DNA of 15,736 bases from JBDHZU01 sp039812085 (GTDB lineage: Bacteria; Actinomycetota; Actinomycetes; S36-B12; UBA10799): positions 1 to 15,736 of the forward strand of contig JBDHZU010000034.1 of the NCBI GenBank assembly GCA_039812085.1, in the 5' to 3' direction. This document shows positions 1 through 7,682 of the stretch, piece after piece. The notes below the pieces were generated by a model, which was given only the letters and a program-made list of their open reading frames with translations, did not search any database and had not been told where the DNA came from. The position numbers and the translations under genes were made by a program. Every line of letters begins with the position of its first letter. Positions within the stretch are counted from its first letter, which is position 1.

Positions 1-590
1 AGGCGCAGACCCTTGCGTACAAGTACTTCTCGAGTGAACGTCAGTACCTCGTCGACTTCGTGCAAAGGGGAACGTCGAGCACCCACATGAGTAAGAGGTC
101 GTGACCGGGGTCCGCGTGGTCTCCATGAACTATCGACGTCGATACATACTCGGATTTGGTTACCGGTTGTGCGCACCGCCTCGTCCAATAGATCCAAATG
201 TGCGATGTCATCAGTCATCACGGTGATTCGGTCACTGAGTTCAGGGTCGGCCGCAAGTTGGGCAATTGCCGCAGCGTCAACGCTTGGGTAGCCAACCAAG
301 ATGTCCGGTAGTGGTTCCCAGGATCGGTGCTCGGTTGCCAGCCAGATTGCTTCGGCCAAGCTGAATGCCATCACCCCGCTGAACCCATCGTGGGTGAGGA
401 TCGATGCCAGTGCGCGTCTGGACCGAATGGACTTGGACGCCACGCGGATGGGAGTCCCGTTGGCTCGTCGCAGCAGATCCCGTCGATTTGCGTCGAAAGC
501 ATCAAGATCGAGGATCGCCAGTGGGGTATTCATCCCCTCGGTTGCTCGGGCGTAGCGCATCCACCGACCGCGGGAATCGTGCCAACTCAT
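1..590 (-). CDS. Amino-acid deaminase/aldolase, alanine-racemase-type fold (3' end cut by window edge)
   Basis: The minus strand is open from the ATG at 590-588 to the left edge (196 full codons), so the gene is partial at its C-terminus. The N-terminus has the signature of PLP-dependent fold-type III enzymes: LDLDAFDAN (residues 27-35), then RVASKSIRSR (49-58), where K53 is the expected lysine binding pyridoxal phosphate. VMAFSLAEA and LVGYPSVD follow, and HVGARRSP lies near the edge. This pattern matches the actinobacterial family annotated as amino acid deaminase/aldolase, related to D-threonine aldolase and D-serine dehydratase. The substrate cannot be told from this part; a D-hydroxy amino acid is an inference. 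Its ATG overlaps the hydrolase TGA (ATGA), with GGGAG ten bases upstream, so it is probably translated with that gene. An alanine racemase proper is less likely. Confidence 0.85.
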   Translation of the reverse strand, partial: MSWHDSRGRWMRYARATEGMNTPLAILDLDAFDANRRDLLRRANGTPIRVASKSIRSRRALASILTHDGFSGVMAFSLAEAIWLATEHRSWEPLPDILVGYPSVDAAAIAQLAADPELSDRITVMTDDIAHLDLLDEAVRTTGNQIRVCIDVDSSWRPRGPRSRPLTHVGARRSPLHEVDEVLTFTREVLVRKGLR

Positions 591-1540
591 GAGTCATTGT
601 CTCCCGTGGCCGAATCCACCACATGATGAATGGTGTCAACGATCAGATCGGGACGATCTGCCATGACGAGATGTCGGACCGGAACCACGTGGATCGTGGC
701 GTTTGGATCGAGTTTGTGCCATCGGGCACGAGTTCGATTAACCCACCCAGAATTGCTGAAAGGCACGCCGCGTGGGCTCAGCCGCGCCACGATCACATCG
801 ACCGGAATCGGTGGCAATGGATGAGTCTGTTGGATCTCTAGAGCTTGGCGGCAATGGGTGGCGAAGCGGGCGTTTTCTTCCAAAGCAGCCCGCAGATGGC
901 CAGGAGATCTCATTCGGCGACGAGTGTCATTGCTGACCCGGTGACCAGAGGAGTCGACAGTAGACATCCAGGTCAAGGCTTGTTCGCCGAACTTCGCGCT
1001 TAACCCCGCCAGTTTTGGCGCAGTATCAACAAAGCGCATCAAACTGCGTGTGGCAATGTCAGGTTCGTCGTCGCCAGAGTCGTACTGGGTGGGATCAGTC
1101 CCATCCACAGTCACCATCCCCACCAGGTTGACCTCTGGATCGGCTCCGTAAAGGCGGGCAACGCATTCCACGATCAACCCGCCGTAGGAGTGACCAACCA
1201 ATACGAGTGGGTGTCCCGGTGCAAGCAGCTTCGCAACTTCAACGACATGTCGAGCCTCATCATCAATGCTGGTGGGTTGTCTGTTCTGTGGTGACATCCC
1301 CAGGCCCGCGCGATCGAAGGACACGGTGGGCAGATCAAGCTCATTGACTACGGGTAGCCAATGGTCGAGGGGGAGTCCCATTCCGTTACTGAAGACCACG
1401 ACAGGTTGGTCGAAGGGTAGTGGCGAATCAGGGGTGTCGTGTGGATCGAACTCGGCATAGAGGGATACCCCGTCAGATAGTCCGAGAAGCCCTTTGAATG
1501 GTTTGCCCGCGCTTGGCGATGGCCGAGATCGACGGGTCAT
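587..1540 (-). CDS. Alpha/beta hydrolase
   Basis: A 317-residue protein with the alpha/beta-hydrolase core. VVVFSNGMGLPLDHW (47-61) is the strand and oxyanion loop, SFDRAGLGMS (74-83) follows, VLVGHSYGGLIVE (113-125) is the nucleophile elbow with S118, and the catalytic His is probably H290 in RHLVMADRP. No Asp follows the strand VDVIVARLSP (247-256), where the acid often sits; D146 after the preceding strand (VTVDGTDP) may serve. No signal peptide is visible, so it is probably cytosolic. Substrate unknown: esterase, lipase-like and epoxide hydrolase roles are all open. The ATG overlaps the stop of the upstream membrane protein and the TGA overlaps the next start, both as ATGA, which indicates translational coupling. 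No Shine-Dalgarno precedes this ATG, consistent with re-initiation. Confidence 0.85.
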   Translation of the reverse strand: MTRRSRPSPSAGKPFKGLLGLSDGVSLYAEFDPHDTPDSPLPFDQPVVVFSNGMGLPLDHWLPVVNELDLPTVSFDRAGLGMSPQNRQPTSIDDEARHVVEVAKLLAPGHPLVLVGHSYGGLIVECVARLYGADPEVNLVGMVTVDGTDPTQYDSGDDEPDIATRSLMRFVDTAPKLAGLSAKFGEQALTWMSTVDSSGHRVSNDTRRRMRSPGHLRAALEENARFATHCRQALEIQQTHPLPPIPVDVIVARLSPRGVPFSNSGWVNRTRARWHKLDPNATIHVVPVRHLVMADRPDLIVDTIHHVVDSATGDNDS

Positions 1541-2280
1541 GCGTTAGCCAGTTGCTGCTGTTCGGTGGACGACTGATCGGAATCGGGTCGGCTGTGTCGC
1601 ACGAGAGTGACGGCAGTGACCACCATGAAAGCGCAGATCACCAGTTCGCCTAATCGTTGGTTGTATCCCAACAACGACCAGCCCGCCATGTACTGCCCAA
1701 TGATGATGAGGTTGGAGATCGCCAAGAGGACGGCGGCCGCAATGGCGAACCGCGCGTAGGTTGCCCAGTTTGTGAGCTTTAACAGTCCGACGCCCACGAA
1801 GAAGATGCCGAAGATTTCTAGGACTGACTCGATGATGCCGCTGTAGTTGTGAATGCGATGAGACACGCTCACCTGGTTGCGTTCTTCTGCCAGGCGGCAG
1901 GCTTCATTGACGGTTGGTGCGCAGTCCAACGGAAAGATGCCGTCCACGATGTAGGCGATGGCCGCCAAGGTCAGTAGTCCAAGTCCGATCAGCACCCACC
2001 GGTTGCGTGGAAGCAGTTGAACCGTAAAAGCAATCGCGAGCAAGATGAGGATTCCGGTCAGCAGGTCGGTCACCCGGAAGACTCCTGATGCAGGTTCTCC
2101 GCGAGAGCTCAGTTCGCTGACGAAGCTGCTCTTGGGAGGCAATGTCGCGCCGAGTCTGCCTGCGATCAGGAACGACAGATTGACGATCGTGGCCAAGATC
2201 CAACAGCAAGCAGCAAGCCAGGCTCGAGTGCCGTTTACCGGTGCCTTCGTGGGGGTATCGCTGGTAGCCACGGAATCCAC
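1537..2280 (-). CDS. DUF998-type multi-pass membrane protein
   Basis: About 247 residues with six hydrophobic segments, near residues 20-41, 72-90, 95-115, 145-168, 174-197 and 211-228. Between the first two lies FVSELSSRGEPASGVFRVTD, and between segments three and four is DCAP...CR...SVSHRIHNYSG, with two cysteines and conserved-looking His residues. This spacing resembles DUF998 integral membrane proteins, which have no settled biochemical role; I do not assign one. The C-terminal tail is polar and Gln-rich. The GTG at 2280 gives the longest form. A second GTG at 2271 (protein beginning MATSDTP) fits better with a leaderless transcript from the palindrome just upstream. No Shine-Dalgarno precedes either. 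It is the first gene of a three-gene unit coupled by ATGA overlaps. Confidence 0.8.
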   Translation of the reverse strand: MDSVATSDTPTKAPVNGTRAWLAACCWILATIVNLSFLIAGRLGATLPPKSSFVSELSSRGEPASGVFRVTDLLTGILILLAIAFTVQLLPRNRWVLIGLGLLTLAAIAYIVDGIFPLDCAPTVNEACRLAEERNQVSVSHRIHNYSGIIESVLEIFGIFFVGVGLLKLTNWATYARFAIAAAVLLAISNLIIIGQYMAGWSLLGYNQRLGELVICAFMVVTAVTLVRHSRPDSDQSSTEQQQLANA

Positions 2281-2295
2281 GCTAGCGTGACCGGG
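2272..2295. promoter_or_regulatory. Divergent promoter candidate on a 12-bp palindrome
   Basis: Only 14 bp separate the two annotated divergent starts (2280 minus, 2295 plus). Positions 2278-2289 read CACGCTAGCGTG, a perfect palindrome. On the plus strand TAGCGT (2283-2288) fits the actinobacterial TANNNT -10 hexamer and lies exactly at -12 to -7 if transcription starts on the GTG at 2295, as expected for a leaderless mRNA. By symmetry the minus strand has TAGCGT at 2284-2279, one base away from the ideal place for a leaderless GTG at 2271. No good -35 was found on either side. The motif and its placement are seen; promoter activity is inferred. The palindrome could instead be an operator. 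Confidence 0.5.
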
Positions 2296-3785
2296 TGAGC
2301 CGACTTGGAACCACCGAGTTCATTGACGCGGTCGTTACACCCGGAACCTTCCGACCCTGGGATGCCGACGGCCTCGGACTGTCTGCCTTTGATGTCTCCC
2401 AATGGCCATCGGACTATCAACAGGAACTTGCTGATGCTCGCGAATCGACCGGACATGAGGAGTCCGTCGTCGTCGGGGAAGCCGACATTGATGGACACCG
2501 CTGCGCATTCGTTGTGGGGGACTTCGACTTCCTGGCGGGATCAGTGGGTCGTCGCTCCTGCGAGTTGGTGATTGCGGCATTTCGTCGAGCGCAGCGTGAT
2601 GGGCTGCCCGTCGTGGCATCACCGTGCTCCGGTGGCACCCGGATGCAAGAAGGAACCGCAGCTTTTGCCTTGATGACGGATGTGGCGTTGGCCGTGAGTG
2701 AATTTCGTGCCGCTGGTGGCTTGGTGATCGGATATCTCCGCCACCCCACAACGGGGGGAGTGATGGCGACCTGGGGGTCGTTGTCCACGGTGACATTTGG
2801 ACAGCCAGGCGCGTTGACAGGTTTCCTTGGGCCACGGGTCTACGAACAACTCAACAACGAGCCATTCCCTAGCGGCATTCAATGTCCGGAGAATCTGGCA
2901 GCGACTGGCGTGATCGACGCAGTTGTCGAACCGGATGAGTTTGCCGATGTGGTGGCTCGCTTTCTCCGGATCAATTCCCAGCGACACGTCGTGTCTGAGT
3001 CCAGCGAAGCTGGTTCATCGGAAGTGACCGATTCCGCTGGCAGTGCGTGGGAACAAGTGAGTCGAACCCGCGAGTCCGATCGAGTCTCGGTCGATGACCT
3101 ATTGGACACTCTGGCTGATGTCGTCCGGCTGTCTGGAACCGGCGAAGGGCAACGTAGCGACGCGGTATCGGTGGCCTTTGGTCGTTTGCCGGACTCCGGG
3201 CAAGCGGTGCTCATCGTGGGGACGTCCCGCGAGGTTGAGCAACCAATTGATCCAGCCGGTTTGCAGACTGCCCGACGCGCATTTGCTATTGGCAGTGAAC
3301 TGAACATTCCCGTGGTGACGTTGATCGATACCTGGGGCGGCGAGCTTTCGGCGCAGGCAGAGTCACAAGGGATAGCCGGTCAGATTGCCCGAACCCTGGT
3401 TGATCTTCAGCAATGCGGCAGCGTCACCGTCAGCGTCATCCTCGGAATGGGCTGTGGGGGAGCAGCATTGGCTTTGTTGCCTGCTGACTGTGTACTCGTC
3501 ACGCAGTCGGGTTGGTTAGCTCCACTACCGATCGAAGGGGCAGCGATCATCCGCTATCGAACGATCGATCGTGCCCCGGAACTAGCGGAAGATCTGGGTG
3601 TGTCTGCTCGACGACTCGTTGCCGACGGGGTGGCGGATCGAGTGATTGCTGATGTGGCGACAGTCGCTGATTGTTCGACGCTATGGCGTGAGGTGTACAG
3701 AGCGGTAGGTGAGCAGGCGACGCACACCTTCAGTGAACGAATGGCTGCCCGTCGGTCTCGGCATGGGTTGGAGTCCGTGCGATGA
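2295..3785 (+). CDS. accD3: AccD3-like acyl-CoA carboxylase carboxyltransferase (fused beta-alpha)
   Basis: The 496-residue protein joins two crotonase-fold carboxyltransferase halves. The N-half (about 60-225) is AccD/beta-like with PCSGGTRMQEGT (110-121), LRHPTTGGVMATWGS (148-162) and GFLGPRVYEQL. The C-half (about 265-460) is AccA/alpha-like with VVTLIDTWGG (340-349), ILGMGCGGAALALLPAD (382-398) and GWLAPLPIEGAAI (406-418). A low-complexity linker lies at about 230-262. Length and order match mycobacterial AccD3. The zinc ribbon of bacterial AccD is absent. The family transfers carboxyl from biotin to an acyl-CoA; the acyl substrate is not readable. No biotin carboxylase or biotin carrier gene is in the window, so partners must be elsewhere. 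The GTG start has no Shine-Dalgarno and fits a leaderless mRNA. It overlaps the next gene by ATGA. Confidence 0.85.
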   Translation: MSRLGTTEFIDAVVTPGTFRPWDADGLGLSAFDVSQWPSDYQQELADARESTGHEESVVVGEADIDGHRCAFVVGDFDFLAGSVGRRSCELVIAAFRRAQRDGLPVVASPCSGGTRMQEGTAAFALMTDVALAVSEFRAAGGLVIGYLRHPTTGGVMATWGSLSTVTFGQPGALTGFLGPRVYEQLNNEPFPSGIQCPENLAATGVIDAVVEPDEFADVVARFLRINSQRHVVSESSEAGSSEVTDSAGSAWEQVSRTRESDRVSVDDLLDTLADVVRLSGTGEGQRSDAVSVAFGRLPDSGQAVLIVGTSREVEQPIDPAGLQTARRAFAIGSELNIPVVTLIDTWGGELSAQAESQGIAGQIARTLVDLQQCGSVTVSVILGMGCGGAALALLPADCVLVTQSGWLAPLPIEGAAIIRYRTIDRAPELAEDLGVSARRLVADGVADRVIADVATVADCSTLWREVYRAVGEQATHTFSERMAARRSRHGLESVR

Positions 3786-4609
3786 GCCAGCCAGGAGAAC
3801 CGCAAGACCGATTCGTCGGCAAGAGCGTTCCCACTCCTGAATTCGCTGGTGATGACGGCAGTTGTTCTGTGCAAGTGCGAGAACTGTTGGGGGCAGTTCG
3901 CCTCGGCACGGCCAGCCAGTATGAGATTCCTCGTGCGTTGCGCGAGGAACGGGCATTCGTCGTGGTCACGGCCGTGCTCGACTCAGCGGAAACCGTGACC
4001 GATGGGTCCGGCAATGAGCACACCGTGGAGAAAGACAGTCACATGGCGTCCATCAGTGTGACGGTTGAAGGTGGTCGGCGCGCGCTGGTGGCTTTTACCG
4101 GGATTGATGCCGTCACGGAATGGACAAGTGCGTTGGCAGGTCGGGAAGACCTGATGGATGCCGAAGGCAACACCTTCCTTGCCCGAGATCTTCGTCCCAT
4201 GCCAGTTCCGGCCCGTAATGCTGCAGCGGCTGCGCTCGCGGAAGGCTCGGACTTCCTGCTGCTAGACCCTGGTTCTGCATGGGCCATTGCCTTGCCTATC
4301 CCCGGCACAGTGGCATTGGCAGAAGGACGTGACTGGCGAGATCCGATCACCGATGACGAAGTGTTGACCGAATTGCACTCGAAGCTTGCCCCGATTGCGG
4401 CGCAGGCCGGTGGTTCGTTGGAAGTCTCACCCGGTAGCCCACGACAACATGATCTCGTGGTGACCTTCTTGCTCCCCGAAAGCTATGAGGCGCAAGCCGT
4501 GCCTGAGCTGCTGCAGTCCGCAGCAGAATCCTTGGGTTCTAGTTCCCTGTTACGACTCCGGCTGGCGCAAGGAGTGGCATTGTCTGCCCGGCAGCAGGCG
4601 CAGCAGTAA
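3782..4609 (+). CDS. SseB-family protein
   Basis: A 275-residue soluble protein resembling actinobacterial SseB-family proteins. An N-terminal SseB-like region (about 28-178) includes VRELLGAVRLG, the strand RAFVVVTAVL, a Val-rich beta section ISVTVEGGRRALVAFTGIDAVTEW (91-114, a typical SseB stretch), and the hydrophobic strand DFLLLDPGS. A second alpha/beta half (about 190-270) resembles the C-terminal SseB domain. Escherichia coli SseB is known from enhanced serine sensitivity; its biochemical role is poorly defined, and no catalytic residues can be pointed to. The ATG overlaps the accD3 TGA as ATGA, and GGAG (3770-3773) lies eight bases upstream, so the two are cotranslated. SseB-family genes commonly lie a few genes from infC in actinobacteria; here that distance is widened by the secreted-protein gene. 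Confidence 0.75.
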   Translation: MSQPGEPQDRFVGKSVPTPEFAGDDGSCSVQVRELLGAVRLGTASQYEIPRALREERAFVVVTAVLDSAETVTDGSGNEHTVEKDSHMASISVTVEGGRRALVAFTGIDAVTEWTSALAGREDLMDAEGNTFLARDLRPMPVPARNAAAAALAEGSDFLLLDPGSAWAIALPIPGTVALAEGRDWRDPITDDEVLTELHSKLAPIAAQAGGSLEVSPGSPRQHDLVVTFLLPESYEAQAVPELLQSAAESLGSSSLLRLRLAQGVALSARQQAQQ

Positions 4610-4628
4610 TGGTGACCACTGCGCCTGC
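4594..4628. terminator. Stem-loop between convergent sseB-like and secreted-protein genes
   Basis: GCAGGCGCAG (4594-4603) and CTGCGCCTGC (4619-4628) form a perfect 10-bp GC-rich stem with a 15-base loop holding the sseB-like stop codon (TAA, 4607-4609). A small TGG/CCA stem (4610-4612 with 4616-4618) can form inside the loop. No T-run follows on either strand, so it is not a classical intrinsic terminator, but high-GC actinobacteria often use such stems. Its place between converging genes suggests it ends transcription or protects 3' ends in both directions. Confidence 0.5.
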
Positions 4629-4649
4629 CTTCCCAGGCCGAACCGGAAA

Positions 4650-7600
4650 CTACTTACGTTTGATTTGAGCCTTCATGACGAAGGAGGAGTTTGCGGCTTT
4701 AGTCGATTCTCCCGCCGCATTCATGGCGTAAACGCTCACCTTGTAGTGCAGCGCCATTCGAACGTCGCCTCGCTTGAGCAGGCTATGTGCGAGTAGCTGT
4801 TTGCGCGTCAATGTGAGTTGGCGACTCTTCGAGCCGACGAACTTGTCCAACACCATGACCTTGCCCTTGACGTGAGTTTGTTGCACTCGTACCTCGTACT
4901 TAGCAACGGTTCCGCCAGAGGCAGGCGGATTCCATTTGGTGACGAACGTGTTCCCCTTTGGATTGCCCTTCGTCTTGATCGAAGAAGGAGCACTTGGCTT
5001 TCCTAGACCTGTACCCGTCAATGGCACAGTCACATCACCGGCATTCGATGCAATCACCAGTGCTGCGGTGCGCTTGCTGACGTTCGGTGCGGTGAAGGTC
5101 ACGCCAATCTGGCAAGTCTTGCCAGGTGCCACGGCTTGTACGCAGGTATTGGATGCGATGGAGAAGTCATTCGCATTGTTCCCCGTGATTACGGTGGCAG
5201 CGATTCCACATCCACGTGCATCGTTCGTCCGGCATCGGATCGTGTTGTTCGGTGCGTTAAACAACAAGTCCAAAGTGCCGGTGTTGCGTACCGTGACCAC
5301 CTTCTTCGGGCTGGTCTTTCCGGGCAGCACTTCACCGAAGTCCACCTTGCTGGGTTGGACCGCGATTGCCGGTGCCAGTCCCGTGCCCGACAGCGAAACC
5401 TTGGCGGGACTGTCCGGTGCGTTTGACCCAATCTGCACAGTGGCCTTTCGAGAGCCAGGGCCGGATGGCGTAAACGCCACACTCACCGTGCAGGAAGAAT
5501 CTGGGCTGAGCACGATCGATGGATTACCCACACAGGTGGTGTGGGTAATGGCGTAGTCGGCCTTGGCTGCGCCAGTGATCTCCGGATCGTCCAAGGTCAG
5601 CGCGTCATTACCGGTATTGGTCAATGTGATGTCTTGACTCTGCGTTTCGGTACCGACCGGAGTGGGGTCGAACGTCAGTGAACTCGGATCAACCATGAGG
5701 GCTGGTTCCACTCCACTGCCGCTCAGGGCAATCAAACTTTCCGATCCGGGTTGTGCATCCGAGGTGACGGTGATGGTGGCGGACGCCGAATCCAAGGTCG
5801 TGGGTGTGTATCGAGCAGTGATCTCGCACGTAGCTTCTGGTTGGAGAACCTCGGTGCAACTGTTGTGGATGATCGAGTATTGCCCGGCGTCCGTCCCACT
5901 TAGCTGGACATCACTGATCGTCAGGGGAACGCTTCCACTGCTGGTGATAGTCGAGCTCAGTTCGCCGCTAGTACCTCTCCTAGTGGGCCCAAAATTGAGA
6001 TCCGGGGGAGAAATGCTGATCTTGGGGTACACACCTGCACCCTTGAGAGCGACGTTATGCGGCGAACCGAAACCACTGTCAGTGAATGTCAGGTTGGCAG
6101 TCTTGGCTGCTTCGCTGGTTGGGGTAAATGAGAGCGTGACTGTGCACGTTTCGTCTTTGGCGAGTGTGAGGTTCCGACAGTCGTCGCGTTGAACGGAGAA
6201 TTCGTTCGCATCGGTTCCGGTGATATTCGTATCGGTGATGGAGAGCGGATCGTCTCCTTCGTTCGTTACTGCTACCACTTTGTTTTCGGACGTGTGATTG
6301 ACGTAGACATTGCCAAAATCAACCGGATTCGGAGTCGCGGTGAATCCCTTCGGGATTCCGTTGCCATCAAGGCCAACGCTCAGGTCGTCGTCCACATTTT
6401 CCGCGTGAATGGTTAATGACGCTGTGAGTCGCCCTTCCTTTGACGGGGTAAAGGTCACCTTGATGACGCAAGTGTCGCCTGGCTCAACAGTTTGGTTTAC
6501 GCATCCATCATCCGTGATGGCGTACGAACTGCTCATGTCCCACACAATGGATCCAGGTTGCGCGCCGAACTCGAGGTCCGCATTTCCGGTATTCGTGACC
6601 GTCACGCTCTTCGCAGATGATGCGATGTCGACTGACTGGTCACCAAAGGAGAGTGATTCAGGGTCCGCCTCCATCGCGGGAGCAAATAGGAACGCGACGA
6701 CACCGTCTTGACCACTGCGATCGTCCCGAGCCATTCCTCGAGCGCCGCCGCCGGCATAGTTCGTATCGTCAACTTTCACTGGGCCTGGCGCAAAGCTGGT
6801 GTTGCTGCCACTTTCCGTGGCAAAGGATCCACCAGCGCCACCACCACTCCGGTAAGCGCCGCCGCCACCGCCGTAGCCGCCACCGCCGCCGCCGCCAGTG
6901 AGACCGGAACCTTGTCCACCACCACCGAATCCAGCACCGCCGCCACCAGCCCAACCGGTGGAGACACGGGTGAAGCTCGCACTAATTCCCTCGCCGCTGT
7001 ACCCGGTGATCGGGCCGCCATCGCCGCCACCTTGGTATCCACCGCCACTGCCGCCACAGCACACTTCCGCCATGTTGTCCGGGTGACCTTCTCCACCAGT
7101 GGGTGAATCGGCTGTTCCGCCAACTCCACGTCCGTCAGAGTGGCCGCTCCCGTCGCCACCGTTGACGTCGCCACCCTTGCCGCCCTTGGTGTCTCCGTCG
7201 TAGTCCAACCCCGTGCCACCCGCTGCGGTATTGGCTTGCGCGCCATCGCCACCTTTGCCGCCGCAGCTTCCGCCGCCGCCGCCCGCGACCGCGAGTGTGG
7301 TTGAGCCTTTGAGGACTGAGGTGGCAGATCCACCGATACACGATGGTTGATTGGGTAGGGCGCTTGCGCCACCGCCGACTCGAATAGTCAGCACATCACC
7401 AGGTGTGACATCGAGTTCAGTCTTGACGACGGCTCCGGCTCCACCGACGCTGCCACCATCAGAACTGCCGCCGCTACCGCCGCCACCGGCAACCACCATG
7501 TTGAGGTGCGTGATTCCCTCAGGAACGGTGTATGTCTGCTCAGATCCCGTATACGTGAAGACCGTGTTGGAACTCCCGGGGGCACTGTCACCGTCAGCGT

Positions 7601-7682
7601 ATGCAGCAGGTGCAGCGATCAAGGTCGCGCCCGCTAAGGCAAGGGTTGCGCCGGCGGCAGCAAAGCGGGAAAACGAAGTCAT
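4650..7682 (-). CDS. Large secreted protein: Gly-rich domain, five ASH repeats, FnIII-like end
   Basis: A 1010-residue exported protein starting at the ATG at 7682. The frame opens at 7766, but residues 1-29 from 7682 form a signal peptide (MTSFSR, a hydrophobic Ala/Leu stretch, cleavage after AYA). Residues 42-334 are a Gly-rich domain beginning VFTYTGSEQTYTVPEG, like the bacterial glycine-rich domains related to Pfam Gly_rich. Five ASH/choice-of-anchor-D-like repeats of about 100 residues follow (338-442, 447-550, 554-657, 662-767, 771-892). Each ends in L(D/K/S/T)G(N/A/S/T)G and carries a Cys pair 10-14 residues apart (394/405, 502/513, 609/619, 717/731, 847/857), probably disulfides. A fibronectin III-like domain (895-1000) ends the protein. 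There is no LPXTG, membrane anchor or enzyme motif. Role in adhesion or the cell envelope is inferred. The opposite strand has long open frames that are shadows. Confidence 0.85.
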   Translation of the reverse strand: MTSFSRFAAAGATLALAGATLIAAPAAYADGDSAPGSSNTVFTYTGSEQTYTVPEGITHLNMVVAGGGGSGGSSDGGSVGGAGAVVKTELDVTPGDVLTIRVGGGASALPNQPSCIGGSATSVLKGSTTLAVAGGGGGSCGGKGGDGAQANTAAGGTGLDYDGDTKGGKGGDVNGGDGSGHSDGRGVGGTADSPTGGEGHPDNMAEVCCGGSGGGYQGGGDGGPITGYSGEGISASFTRVSTGWAGGGGAGFGGGGQGSGLTGGGGGGGYGGGGGAYRSGGGAGGSFATESGSNTSFAPGPVKVDDTNYAGGGARGMARDDRSGQDGVVAFLFAPAMEADPESLSFGDQSVDIASSAKSVTVTNTGNADLEFGAQPGSIVWDMSSSYAITDDGCVNQTVEPGDTCVIKVTFTPSKEGRLTASLTIHAENVDDDLSVGLDGNGIPKGFTATPNPVDFGNVYVNHTSENKVVAVTNEGDDPLSITDTNITGTDANEFSVQRDDCRNLTLAKDETCTVTLSFTPTSEAAKTANLTFTDSGFGSPHNVALKGAGVYPKISISPPDLNFGPTRRGTSGELSSTITSSGSVPLTISDVQLSGTDAGQYSIIHNSCTEVLQPEATCEITARYTPTTLDSASATITVTSDAQPGSESLIALSGSGVEPALMVDPSSLTFDPTPVGTETQSQDITLTNTGNDALTLDDPEITGAAKADYAITHTTCVGNPSIVLSPDSSCTVSVAFTPSGPGSRKATVQIGSNAPDSPAKVSLSGTGLAPAIAVQPSKVDFGEVLPGKTSPKKVVTVRNTGTLDLLFNAPNNTIRCRTNDARGCGIAATVITGNNANDFSIASNTCVQAVAPGKTCQIGVTFTAPNVSKRTAALVIASNAGDVTVPLTGTGLGKPSAPSSIKTKGNPKGNTFVTKWNPPASGGTVAKYEVRVQQTHVKGKVMVLDKFVGSKSRQLTLTRKQLLAHSLLKRGDVRMALHYKVSVYAMNAAGESTKAANSSFVMKAQIKRK

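Noticed and set aside
301..626. Plus-strand open frames near the left end
   Set aside because: The minus strand is open over the whole stretch and encodes conserved alanine-racemase-fold motifs, so the plus frames are shadows.
2335..2987. Minus-strand open frames inside accD3
   Set aside because: Translations are Arg/Ser/Pro-rich low-complexity sequences typical of shadows, and the plus strand encodes a recognisable carboxyltransferase throughout.
4936..7106. Several long plus-strand open frames (for example 4936-5556, 5662-6192, 6409-6711, 6708-7106)
   Set aside because: They lie opposite the secreted-protein gene, whose signal peptide, Gly-rich domain and repeats give coherent protein features. 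The plus frames show no domains, and Gly/Thr/Val-rich coding readily leaves the opposite strand open.
6770..7300. GC-rich GGN/CCN tracts as a tandem DNA repeat
   Set aside because: No constant repeat unit is seen. The bias follows from runs of glycine codons.
6770..7500. Gly-rich region as a mycobacterial PE-PGRS relative
   Set aside because: There is a normal Sec signal peptide and no PE domain, and the flanking TYTGSEQTYTVPEG pattern fits bacterial Gly_rich domains better.
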